Source: Pseudomonadota bacterium
GTDB taxonomy: Bacteria > Pseudomonadota > Alphaproteobacteria > Acetobacterales > Acetobacteraceae
Assembly (NCBI GenBank): GCA_021805545.1
Contig: JAJZFB010000023.1
Coordinates: 1 to 64,000 of the forward strand
Length of the DNA: 64,000 bases
Direction: 5' to 3'
A model generated the notes under the pieces. The model had not been told where the DNA came from. It ran no database searches and saw only the letters and a program-made list of their open reading frames with translations. The position numbers and the translations under genes were made by a program. The number at the start of each line of letters is the position of its first letter. The first letter of the stretch is position 1. Below are positions 32,700-40,201 of the stretch, in pieces.

Positions 32700-32733
32700 T
32701 TTTACAACAACGCTGTTGTAAAATCATCCATCC
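32690..32733. promoter_or_regulatory. 20-bp perfect inverted repeat before the Rieske oxygenase
   Basis: Arms at 32690-32709 and 32714-32733 are perfect reverse complements around ACGC. The core is TTTTACAACA/TGTTGTAAAA. The left arm includes the stop codon of TetR regulator 2. It is 38 nt before the oxygenase ATG. The size is suitable for a TetR operator, but it could also form a hairpin in the tetR-oxygenase transcript. No T-run follows, so it is not a typical terminator. Confidence 0.6.
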
Positions 32734-32771
32734 TGCCGTATCTTCCGGGTCAGACAAGCCCAGAGGTACCC

Positions 32772-33974
32772 ATGAACAACATTGCCAGCACCGCCATGCC
32801 GGGTTTTAGCCCAGTACCGGCGGAGAGTGTGGCCTGGCTCGGTACGGCCCCGGTGCCCGCCGCGCCTTATTACAGCCCAGCCTATTACGAGCTGGAGCGC
32901 GAAGCGGTATTCCGCCGCTCATGGCTGCAGCTCGGCCATGTGAGCGAGCTGCCGGAGCCGGGCAGCTTCATCCGCCGCGAGGTGGAGGTGCTTAAGGCAT
33001 CGGTATTGCTGGTGTGCGGGCGCGATGGGCAGATCCGTGCGTTCCATAATGTATGCACCCATCGCGGCACGCAGCTTGTCGAGGCAGAAGCCGGGCGGGC
33101 GGGTAATTTTTCCTGCCCCTATCACCGCTGGAGCTTCTCAACCGATGGCCGGCTGCTCTCCGCCCCGGATTTTGAGAGCTTCGGCCTGACGAAAGAGGAA
33201 TGCGCCCTGCCCGCCATCGCGCTGGAAATTTGCGGCGGGCTGATTTTCGTCAATTTCGCGCCGAAGATAAGCCTGCGTGAAGAGATGGGGCCGTTCGCGG
33301 ATTGGCTGGAGAAGTTTCCCTGCGCCCAGGCCACGCAATTTTCGGAATATGTGTATGAAATAAACGGCAACTGGAAACTGACCTACGATAACTTCCAGGA
33401 AAATTATCATCTGCGCTTCATCCATCCGCGCACGGGCGGGGCGGCGGTAAGCGATGAGAATCCGTTTGGTTACCCGGTGAAATACGGGTTTCACGGGCCG
33501 CACCGCACGCAAACCATCTGGAGCAACCCGAATGTGAAACCCACGCCGCTACAGGCTATTTCCTTCGGCAAGGGCGCGCAGTTTGCCATGGCGGACGGGC
33601 TGGCCGGGCCTCACGCGCGCGATTATCTGGCGCTGTTTCCTAATTTTTTCGTCATTGGCACGCCAGCGCAATCTTTCTCGCATACCATCTGGCCGCTTGG
33701 GCCGGAACGCTCGCGCGGCGTAATACGCCTGTACTGGAAAGGTGAGGATGATTGCGCGAGCCGGCGCTTTGCGCGCGAATACGCGCTGGCGAGCGCGCGC
33801 GATATTCATGCCGAGGACCGCGCCGTAATTGAGGCCGGGCAGCGGGGTTTGAGCAGCGGGGCGCTGAAGTATGTTCATTTCCAGGTGCAGGAAGCCCTGT
33901 GCCGGCATTTATTCAACAACGTGAATGAACGGGTTGAGGCGTATAAAGCCGAATTGGCAGGAGGCGCGGCATGA
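32772..33974 (+). CDS. Rieske non-heme iron oxygenase, alpha subunit
   Basis: A 400-residue ring-hydroxylating oxygenase. The Rieske cluster is bound by CTHRG (C-x-H) near residue 95 and CPYHRW (C-x2-H) near residue 116. The mononuclear iron motif is YDNFQENYHLRFIHP (two His) near residue 207, as in aromatic-ring dioxygenase and demethylase alpha subunits. No beta subunit gene is next to it, so it may be a homotrimeric type. A good GAGG ribosome site precedes the ATG. It should take electrons from a reductase/ferredoxin; the adrenodoxin-type ferredoxin nearby is the only one in the window. Confidence 0.92.
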   Translation: MNNIASTAMPGFSPVPAESVAWLGTAPVPAAPYYSPAYYELEREAVFRRSWLQLGHVSELPEPGSFIRREVEVLKASVLLVCGRDGQIRAFHNVCTHRGTQLVEAEAGRAGNFSCPYHRWSFSTDGRLLSAPDFESFGLTKEECALPAIALEICGGLIFVNFAPKISLREEMGPFADWLEKFPCAQATQFSEYVYEINGNWKLTYDNFQENYHLRFIHPRTGGAAVSDENPFGYPVKYGFHGPHRTQTIWSNPNVKPTPLQAISFGKGAQFAMADGLAGPHARDYLALFPNFFVIGTPAQSFSHTIWPLGPERSRGVIRLYWKGEDDCASRRFAREYALASARDIHAEDRAVIEAGQRGLSSGALKYVHFQVQEALCRHLFNNVNERVEAYKAELAGGAA

Positions 33975-34309
33975 GCGCGCTTCTGCCGGATGGCTTTGCG
34001 GCGCTGGAGCCGTTTGTGGCGCGCTGGGCGGTGCCCGGCACCGCGGCACGGGCGGCACGGCGGGGCGAGAGCAGCGCCGAAGAACGCGAGGCGTTTTACG
34101 GCGTGGCCAAGGATAAGCTGCTGCCTGCCCTCGCCTACTTGGATGGCAAGAAGCTGGAGGCGTTTGACGCGGCGGATAACAGGCTGATGGATATGATGCT
34201 GAGCCTGGCCCATGTGGCGCTGGCCGTGGAAGGGCTTGGCGATGACGAGCCGCGCCATGCGGAAATGCGGCGCCATATGCAAATTACACGCTCACCCGCA
34301 GGCGTTTAG
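33971..34309 (+). CDS. Small conserved partner of Rieske oxygenases, unknown function
   Basis: A 112-residue soluble protein overlapping the oxygenase stop by 4 nt. It reads LLPDGFAALEPFVARWAVPGTAARAARR and KLLPALAYLDGKKLEAFDAADNRLMDMML. I recall similar small proteins next to Rieske oxygenases in sphingomonads and related bacteria, with no assigned role. No motif points to catalysis. The coupling suggests it assists or completes the oxygenase system. Confidence 0.65.
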   Translation: MSALLPDGFAALEPFVARWAVPGTAARAARRGESSAEEREAFYGVAKDKLLPALAYLDGKKLEAFDAADNRLMDMMLSLAHVALAVEGLGDDEPRHAEMRRHMQITRSPAGV

Positions 34310-34319
34310 GGCGCAACAA

Positions 34320-34346
34320 AAAACCGGGCCAAAAAGCCCGGTTTTT
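34320..34346. terminator. Bidirectional intrinsic terminator
   Basis: Stem AAAACCGGGC / GCCCGGTTTT with a CAAAAA loop, followed by T on the plus strand and A before it on the other, lies between two convergent genes (plus gene ending 34309, minus gene ending 34363). It should end transcription from both sides. Confidence 0.85.
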
Positions 34347-34362
34347 CTATGTTCGAGGATGA

Positions 34363-35220
34363 TTACGCCACGTCGAACGGCTCTTCGCCTTCCAGCTTGG
34401 TGCGGATCATCATGCGGCCGCAATTCGGGTCATAGGCTTCGGCGCGATGCATGGTGCCGGTATTGTCCCAGATAATCATATCACCCACTTTCCACTCGTG
34501 GCTGTAGGTGAACTGCTCGCTGGTGGCCCACTCGCGCAGGCCATGAATGAGGCGGGCACTCTCGGCATAGTCCACACCCGCCACATGGTGCGCCGTGCAG
34601 CCCAGCACGAGGGATTTACGGCCAGATTTATGCGTCCACACCAGCGGCAGCTCTTTTTCACCAATGCGCTGCATGCCTTCCAGCTTGGCCAGGCTGGGTT
34701 CCGGCTCGTAATAAAACAACGATGCCCAGGGGGCGTGCAGAACGCGCAGTTCTTCGATCTGCGCCTTCTTCTCTTCCGGCAGATCCTCGTAGGCGGCATA
34801 GGTGTTGCACACGCTGGTATTGCCGCCCCAGGTAGCGGGCACCTTGCAGGAGAGCAGCGAGGCGAGGATGGGCACGTCGTTGCGGGTGCCGTCGATATGC
34901 CAATAGAGCGAACCTTTCAGATACTCGGCGCTCTGCGGGTTCTCTTTCACATCCAGCGTGATCTTGGTCACTTCATTGTTATTGCCAAAGCCTTCCGGCG
35001 CGAAGGTGCCAATGGTCTTGGTGAAGGCAATCTGCTCTGCCGGCGTGAAGCTGATTTCTGGAAACACAAGCACGCCACGTTGCTCCAGCAGCTCCCGGAT
35101 GTCCGCCGCATGGCCGCCGGCCAGCAGCTCTTCCTTGCTGTTGAGGATGCGCGTGCCGATCTTCGGCTTAATCTGCTCATGGCGCAGTACGGTAGCGGGG
35201 GCCTTTGTGGCGGCGGACAT
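34363..35220 (-). CDS. TauD/TfdA-family 2-oxoglutarate dioxygenase 1
   Basis: A 285-residue Fe(II)/2-oxoglutarate-dependent dioxygenase. YWHIDGTRND holds the H-x-D iron pair near residue 105, GTMHRAEAYDP the distal His near 256, and RMMIRTKLEG the Arg that binds 2-oxoglutarate. These enzymes hydroxylate or cleave compounds such as sulfonates or phenoxyacids; the substrate here is not evident. The gene is divergent from a second TauD/TfdA gene, with 306 bp between that hold a promoter and a small dyad. Confidence 0.88.
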   Translation of the reverse strand: MSAATKAPATVLRHEQIKPKIGTRILNSKEELLAGGHAADIRELLEQRGVLVFPEISFTPAEQIAFTKTIGTFAPEGFGNNNEVTKITLDVKENPQSAEYLKGSLYWHIDGTRNDVPILASLLSCKVPATWGGNTSVCNTYAAYEDLPEEKKAQIEELRVLHAPWASLFYYEPEPSLAKLEGMQRIGEKELPLVWTHKSGRKSLVLGCTAHHVAGVDYAESARLIHGLREWATSEQFTYSHEWKVGDMIIWDNTGTMHRAEAYDPNCGRMMIRTKLEGEEPFDVA

Positions 35221-35420
35221 TCGGACAGCTCCTAATTTTATCGCGGAATGTATGTCAGCTTATCCTGTGCGGCATTGCCGCTAAAAAATCAAGTTGAGCC
35301 GCTTGCTTGTGCACCACCCCAGCAAAGAGGGCAGCGCTTTGCGCGGACCGCCGGTAAATTTGTGGCGTAAAACGCGCGGCTGCTGCGCCGGAACCGAAAG
35401 GCTGAAATTTATAATTCCTC

Positions 35421-35448
35421 TTGTGCCACGCGCTGGTAGGTTTATTAT
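35421..35448 (+). promoter_or_regulatory. Candidate sigma-70-type promoter for dioxygenase 2
   Basis: TTGTGC (35421-35426) and TATTAT (35443-35448) are spaced by 16 nt, about 80 nt before the dioxygenase 2 start. The inverted repeat that begins at 35448 would lie on the transcription start. The match is reasonable but not tested. Confidence 0.4.
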
Positions 35449-35482
35449 GTTACTCACGATAGTATTGTATTACCCAGTAACA
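35448..35482. promoter_or_regulatory. Candidate operator between the two dioxygenases
   Basis: TGTTACT (35448-35454) and AGTAACA (35476-35482) are reverse complements 21 nt apart, one to two helical turns, in the 306-bp divergent gap. The rest of the gap (35221-35420) has no gene and no clear signal. Confidence 0.4.
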
Positions 35483-35526
35483 CAAAGGGCGCTCCGAAGA
35501 GCGGCCTCAGGGCAGGAGTGATAAAA

Positions 35527-36474
35527 ATGAGTTCAATCCAGGTGCGCCCGCTTCGCGGCGATCTTTCATTTGGCGCCCGCGTCGCGGGGCTGACATGGGA
35601 TAATATCAACGACCCGGCAGTGCGTAAGCAGCTCAACGATGTTTTCGAAGACCGCGGCATGATCGTGTTCGAGAAGGTTGAGCAGACCAGCAAATTCCAG
35701 GTCGCCATCTCAGAAGTGTTCGGCCCGCTGAAGGACCATCCGGTGAAGATGGTGGAGCGCCTGGACGGCGAGAATCTTCCCGGCGTCATCACCATCCGCA
35801 CGGACCCGAATGCCGGCATGGTGGAGATTGACGGCAAGAAGCTGCTCACCTGGCAGCCCTGGCACTTCGACCATAGCTATAATAACGAGCTGAACCGCGC
35901 CGGGGTGCTGCGCGCCCAGACCATTGCCCCCGATGGCGGCATGACCGGGTTTGCGGACGGCATCCAGCTTTACAAGGATCTGCCGGAAGATGTCCGCAAG
36001 AAGTTGGAAGAGCTGACGGTCATCTATTCGCTGGATCTGGATTATTCCCGCCAGCCTTACGGCCTGCCGAAGAACTTTAAGGAGATTAGCGGCAAGGGCG
36101 AGGCGCTGCGCAAGGCCGCCGAACAGCTTCCGCACGCGCTGCACCCGGCCGTGTGGACACGCAAGACCGGCGAGAAGGTGGCCCACATCTCCCCCTATGG
36201 CGCGCGCGGCTTTGCGGGCAAAACCAAGGAAGAGAACGACAAACTCTTCCCCGAGCTGTGGGACGCAGTGGAAAAGCACCTCACCCCGTTCTTCCACCAA
36301 TGGTCGGAGGGCGACATGGTGATCTGGGACAACTGGCGCATGCTGCACATGGCCACGGGTTGCGATCCTTCCTATGACCGCATCATGCACCGCACCACCA
36401 TCAAGGGCGATTACGGCCTGGGCCGCTGGGAAACCGAGCCGAAAACCCAGTCCACCGCCGATGCGATGGCATAA
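35527..36474 (+). CDS. TauD/TfdA-family 2-oxoglutarate dioxygenase 2
   Basis: A 315-residue Fe(II)/2-oxoglutarate dioxygenase. QPWHFDHSYNN holds the H-x-D pair near residue 116, MLHMATGCDPS the distal His near 277, and DRIMHRTTIKG the cosubstrate-binding Arg. It has PLRGDLSFGARVAGLTW at the start, common in this family. The ATG at 35527 is preferred to the GTG at 35518 because of a GGAG site 9-10 nt before it. It differs clearly from dioxygenase 1, so the pair may act on successive intermediates or on different substrates. Confidence 0.88.
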   Translation: MSSIQVRPLRGDLSFGARVAGLTWDNINDPAVRKQLNDVFEDRGMIVFEKVEQTSKFQVAISEVFGPLKDHPVKMVERLDGENLPGVITIRTDPNAGMVEIDGKKLLTWQPWHFDHSYNNELNRAGVLRAQTIAPDGGMTGFADGIQLYKDLPEDVRKKLEELTVIYSLDLDYSRQPYGLPKNFKEISGKGEALRKAAEQLPHALHPAVWTRKTGEKVAHISPYGARGFAGKTKEENDKLFPELWDAVEKHLTPFFHQWSEGDMVIWDNWRMLHMATGCDPSYDRIMHRTTIKGDYGLGRWETEPKTQSTADAMA

Positions 36475-36497
36475 GCCGGGCCACGGCAGCTGAGTAA

Positions 36498-36529
36498 GCA
36501 AACCCGCAGGTTATGCCTGCGGGTTTTGC
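36498..36529 (+). terminator. Intrinsic terminator after dioxygenase 2
   Basis: Stem GCAAACCCGCAGG / CCTGCGGGTTTTGC with loop TTATG, 23 nt after the stop, followed by a T-rich TTTATTT. The 100 bp beyond it to the next gene contains only a GC-rich partial dyad. Confidence 0.85.
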
Positions 36530-36633
36530 TTTATTTACCCCTACGGCTTTCACCGCCTCGCCGCGGCGGCGATACGGGCCTAACCCCGTAGTATTCCTTG
36601 CACGTTATGTACGCGCTTGCGGCACTCGCCCCA

Positions 36634-37674
36634 TCAGCACTCAATCGATTCGCCATTCCGCCATTGGCGCAGCACCAGGTAGCGCCCGTGCAGCGCGCCG
36701 CGGTCGTAATGGCCAAAGCCCAGCACTGTGCCATCATACCCCTCGGCGGCGGGCAGAAATTTTATTTGCTCCAGCCCTTCCCTCACACCTTCGCGCGTGC
36801 GCTCCGGCGCGCGGGCCAGGCCCTCTGCCATTAGCCGGCCAAGGTCATACCCTTTTGCCGCAGCCAGCGCGCCGCGGGGCGGAATATTATGCGCCCGGCG
36901 CAGCGCGGCCAGGGTGCGGTTGCCATCCGCATGCATGTCCACATAGCGCCAGCCATCAACCGCCTGGGCAAAATCCGGCGCGTAGCCGCGAATACCTGCC
37001 GTGTTCATGGCGCGCGGGCCGGTGTAATTCGCGGCACTCAGCGCGCGCGCAATGGCGGGTGCCGCCACGCCCAGGCCAAGATACAGCACGGCATCGGGGC
37101 GGGATTCGAGCAGCGAGGCGGCGTCCACCGCTTCAGCCATGGGCGGCAGAGATGCGGCGGCGCAGATGGTGAGGCCGAGAATCTCAGCCTCTAGCTGCAA
37201 AAACTGAAAATGCCGCCGCCCGATGGGCGAGCGGTCATAGGCCACGCCCACGCGCTTAAAACCATTGGCGTGCAGATATTGCGCAAGCAGAATCGACTCA
37301 TCCTCGTGCGAGCCAACTTGCAGATGAAACATATATTTGCCGCGCGCCCGTTCCGACCCGGCCCAGTTGATGGTGGGAATGGCATGCCGCTTCGCGCAGG
37401 GGGTGGCCACGAGGGCATTATCGCCAATGGCGGGGCCGATAATAAGCAGCACATCCTGCCCGGCCAAACTGGCATAGGCGCGCTCCACCGCGGCGGCGGT
37501 GCCCGAAGGCAGGCCAAGCCCGCAGCCATAAACAAACTCCACATCGCGGTCGAGCCGGCCATTTCCAATCAGTTCATCGGCGGCAACGCGCAGCCAATGC
37601 TCTATGTTCAGCGCGCTGGCCGGGCTGGCGGCCATGTCGTTGAGAATCCCAACGCGGAAGGGTGCTATTGTCAT
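36634..37674 (-). CDS. Ligand-binding protein of the branched-chain amino-acid-type PBP fold, no signal peptide
   Basis: A 346-residue protein with a type I periplasmic-binding fold (Peripla_BP_6-like): FRVGILNDMA, then ALNIEHWLRVAADE, VLLIIGPAIGDNALV, IPTINWAGSERARGKYMFHLQVG and RVGVAYDRSPIGRRHF. Normally such proteins are exported, but the frame from ATG 37674 (MTIAPFRVGI) begins directly with the first beta strand. No upstream in-frame segment encodes a signal peptide. It may be a cytoplasmic sensor or accessory protein for the adjacent catabolic genes. No ABC transporter genes are nearby. Confidence 0.75.
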   Translation of the reverse strand: MTIAPFRVGILNDMAASPASALNIEHWLRVAADELIGNGRLDRDVEFVYGCGLGLPSGTAAAVERAYASLAGQDVLLIIGPAIGDNALVATPCAKRHAIPTINWAGSERARGKYMFHLQVGSHEDESILLAQYLHANGFKRVGVAYDRSPIGRRHFQFLQLEAEILGLTICAAASLPPMAEAVDAASLLESRPDAVLYLGLGVAAPAIARALSAANYTGPRAMNTAGIRGYAPDFAQAVDGWRYVDMHADGNRTLAALRRAHNIPPRGALAAAKGYDLGRLMAEGLARAPERTREGVREGLEQIKFLPAAEGYDGTVLGFGHYDRGALHGRYLVLRQWRNGESIEC

Positions 37675-37788
37675 TGGGGGCGTGTCCTCGTTTTGGGGCA
37701 AGGACTAACGCCGCGCCTAAAGCTGGGCAAGCCGCAGCAGCAACCAGCCCGGCAGATGGATTGCTTCGCTGCGCCAGCAAAGACGGTA

Positions 37789-38322
37789 TCAGGCGGCTGG
37801 CGCTTTCAACCGCTCGCGGAACGCCTTGCGCAATTTCGCGATCTTGGGCGCGATAACCGCCTGGCAGTAGCCGGACCAGGGGTTATTCACGAAATAATCC
37901 TCATGCTCCTTCTCTGCCGGGTAGAATATCGTCAGCGGCGCGATTTCGGTGACGATTTTGCCCCAATGCGGGGTGAATTTCTCCACCGCGGCCTCGGCTG
38001 CCGCGTGCTGCGCGGGCGAGGTATAGAAAATAGCCGAACGATATTGCGTACCCACATCCGCCCCCTGGCGGTTGAGCGTGGTGGGGTCGTGGATGGTGAA
38101 GAACACATCCAGCAGATCGGAAAAGGAGATTACCGCGGGGTCGAATTCCACCCGCACCACCTCGGCATGGCCGGTGGCGCCGGAGCAAACCTGCTTGTAG
38201 GTTGGGGTTTCCGTGCTGCCTCCGGCATAACCGGATTTCACGTTCAGCACGCCTTTCAGTTCATCATAAGCGGCTTCCAGGCACCAGAAGCACCCGCCCG
38301 CCAAAACCGCGATTTCAGACAT
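37789..38322 (-). CDS. msrA: Peptide-methionine (S)-S-oxide reductase
   Basis: A 177-residue enzyme that repairs oxidised methionine. AVLAGGCFWCLEAAYDEL carries the catalytic GCFW Cys near residue 11. KSGYAGGSTETPTYKQVCSGATGHAEVVRVEFDP is a family hallmark, and HDPTTLNRQGADVGTQYRSAIFY is the core block. It overlaps the upstream EVE-domain gene by 8 nt, so the two are an operon. Confidence 0.95.
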   Translation of the reverse strand: MSEIAVLAGGCFWCLEAAYDELKGVLNVKSGYAGGSTETPTYKQVCSGATGHAEVVRVEFDPAVISFSDLLDVFFTIHDPTTLNRQGADVGTQYRSAIFYTSPAQHAAAEAAVEKFTPHWGKIVTEIAPLTIFYPAEKEHEDYFVNNPWSGYCQAVIAPKIAKLRKAFRERLKAPAA

Positions 38323-38731
38323 TCACCCCTCCCATCTCGCACAGCATCGTCCAATGCGCAGCACTTACCGGCCCAACCGAGAGGCGGGATTGCCGGAGCA
38401 GCGCCAGCTCGGCAAATCTGGGGTCGGCTTTGATGGCCGCAAGGGTGACGGGAGTCTTGAGCGGCTTCACCGCCTTCACATCCACGCACACCCAATCTCC
38501 GCTCTCGGCCGTGGGGTCGGGGTAGGCCTCTTTCACCACCTGCACGATGCCAATAATTTCTTTACCGGTATTAGAGTGGTAGAAAAAGGCGTAATCGCCT
38601 TTTTTCATGGCTTTCAGGTTGAGCTTGGCCGTGTGGTTACGCACCCCGGTCCACGGCTCCACGCCGTTTTTCACCTGCTGGTCCCAGGAGAAGGCATCGG
38701 GTTCGGATTTGATGAGCCAATATTTTATCAT
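38315..38731 (-). CDS. EVE-domain protein
   Basis: A 138-residue protein of the EVE (DUF55, thymocyte nuclear protein 1-like) family. YWLIKSEPDAFSWD is the canonical start and WTGVRNHTAKLNLKAMKKGDYAFFYHSNTGKEIIGIVQV the central PUA-like fold. EVE domains bind modified bases in nucleic acids; the bacterial role is unclear. It is the first gene of a pair with msrA, and divergent from ccmC. Confidence 0.9.
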   Translation of the reverse strand: MIKYWLIKSEPDAFSWDQQVKNGVEPWTGVRNHTAKLNLKAMKKGDYAFFYHSNTGKEIIGIVQVVKEAYPDPTAESGDWVCVDVKAVKPLKTPVTLAAIKADPRFAELALLRQSRLSVGPVSAAHWTMLCEMGGVNV

Positions 38732-38789
38732 GCTGTAACTTTATCTCAAATATCCCCGCCTTCAAATCGCGGCGTTAATGGAATAAGGG

Positions 38790-39572
38790 ATGCGTATGAA
38801 TGAGGACGTCCTGCCCGCTGGCCGGCCCGCGAGAGCTGGCGGCTGGCTGCATTATCTGGCGAATCCGGCGCGGTTTATGCGCGTTGCGGTACCCACCCTG
38901 CCCTGGCTTTCGGGCGCGGCGTTATTGCTGTGCGTGGCGGGAATCATCTGGGGCTATCAGTTTGCCCCAGCCGACTGGCAGCAGGGTGATGCCGCGCGCA
39001 TTATGTACGTGCATGTGCCCGCGGCCTGGGTGGCCATGGCGGGCTATGCGGCCCTGGCGGTATGCTCGCTGTTCTCGCTGGTCTGGCGGCACCCGCTGGC
39101 GGATATTGCCGCGGAGGAAATTGGCCCTGTCGGGGCGGGTTTCACGGCTTTGTGCCTCATTTCTGGTTCGCTCTGGGGGCGGCCAATGTGGGGGGCGTAC
39201 TGGGTGTGGGATGCCCGGCTTACCTCGGTGCTTATTCTGTTCTTTCTCTATCTGGGCCATATCGCGCTCATCCGCGCGTTCGACAACAAATCCCATGGCT
39301 ACAGGGCCGCTGCAATCCTGGCGCTGGCCGGAGCGGTTAATCTGCCCATCATCGTCTATTCAGTGCAATGGTGGAACACGCTGCATCAGGGCAACACCAT
39401 CTCCTTCACGGGCGGGTCGAAAATTTATATCACCATGCTCTACCCGCTGCTTATTTCCACTCTTGGCTTTTATCTCGCCTTTATCGCCATGGTGGTGGCG
39501 CGAATCTGCGCCGCCATTTGCGAGCGTAAAACCGCCAGTGCCCTGCTGGCCGCAGCGGAGGAACGAGCATGA
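38790..39572 (+). CDS. ccmC: Heme exporter permease CcmC
   Basis: A 260-residue inner-membrane protein with six hydrophobic segments. It transfers heme to CcmE in cytochrome c maturation. MYVHVPAAWVAMAGY is the first conserved periplasmic His region, and WGAYWVWDARLTSVLILFF is the Trp-rich WWD-type heme-handling motif. A second Met two codons later is another possible start. It begins a ccmCDEFGHI run; ccmA and ccmB are not in the window. Confidence 0.93.
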   Translation: MRMNEDVLPAGRPARAGGWLHYLANPARFMRVAVPTLPWLSGAALLLCVAGIIWGYQFAPADWQQGDAARIMYVHVPAAWVAMAGYAALAVCSLFSLVWRHPLADIAAEEIGPVGAGFTALCLISGSLWGRPMWGAYWVWDARLTSVLILFFLYLGHIALIRAFDNKSHGYRAAAILALAGAVNLPIIVYSVQWWNTLHQGNTISFTGGSKIYITMLYPLLISTLGFYLAFIAMVVARICAAICERKTASALLAAAEERA

Positions 39573-39697
39573 ATCCCTGGCCGTTCATCAATGGCGCCTA
39601 TGGTGCCGCGGTGCTGTTTCTGGCAGGTGCGGGGTGGCTTAGCCTGGCACGTTACCGGCGCGCGCGCCGCCGCCTGGCCGCGGTGGAAAAACGCTAG
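39569..39697 (+). CDS. ccmD: Heme exporter protein CcmD
   Basis: A 42-residue protein with one membrane helix (YGAAVLFLAGAGWLSLARY) followed by a basic tail RRARRRLAAVEKR. CcmD helps release holo-CcmE from the CcmABC complex. It overlaps the end of ccmC by 4 nt and its stop is immediately followed by the ccmE ATG. It is too short for usual ORF cut-offs; size, topology and position identify it. Confidence 0.85.
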   Translation: MNPWPFINGAYGAAVLFLAGAGWLSLARYRRARRRLAAVEKR

Positions 39698-40201
39698 ATG
39701 CGCCCCCCCAAGCGCCGCCGCCTTTACCTTGTGCTGGCTTGCGGCCTGTGTTTTTCGGCGGCCGTGGCGCTGGGGCTGGCCGCGTTTTCCTCCTCGCTCA
39801 CCTATTTTCTCTCGCCACGCCAGCTTGTGGCCAAACCGCCGCCCACGGGGCAAAGTTTCCGGCTGGGCGGCATTGTCCAGGTAGGGAGCGTGTCCACCAC
39901 GCTCTCGGGCACTACCCCCACCACGCATTTTGCCGTTACCGATGGCCAGGCGGCGGTGAACGTCATCTACACAGGCGTGCTGCCCGATTTGTTCCGCGAG
40001 GGGCAGGGCGTGGTGGCCATAGGCTCGATGGGCCCAGGCGGCGTGTTTGTGGCTGACGAAGTGCTGGCCAAGCACGGCGCCGCCTATATGCCCAAGGATG
40101 TTGAGCAGGCGCTGAAAGAAGCCGGCAAGTGGAACCCGAAATTCGGCCCGCCGCCCGCCGCCAGCACATGGAACACAATGCAGGTAAAGGCAGGCTCATG
40201 A
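39698..40201 (+). CDS. ccmE: Heme chaperone CcmE
   Basis: A 167-residue periplasmic protein, anchored by an N-terminal helix (residues ~10-32). The OB-fold has FRLGGIVQVGSV, THFAVTDGQAAVNVIYTGVLPDLFREGQGVVAIG and VFVADEVLAKHGAAYMP, the last containing the heme-binding His near residue 126. It carries heme from CcmC to CcmF/CcmH. Its stop overlaps the ccmF start (ATGA). Confidence 0.93.
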   Translation: MRPPKRRRLYLVLACGLCFSAAVALGLAAFSSSLTYFLSPRQLVAKPPPTGQSFRLGGIVQVGSVSTTLSGTTPTTHFAVTDGQAAVNVIYTGVLPDLFREGQGVVAIGSMGPGGVFVADEVLAKHGAAYMPKDVEQALKEAGKWNPKFGPPPAASTWNTMQVKAGS

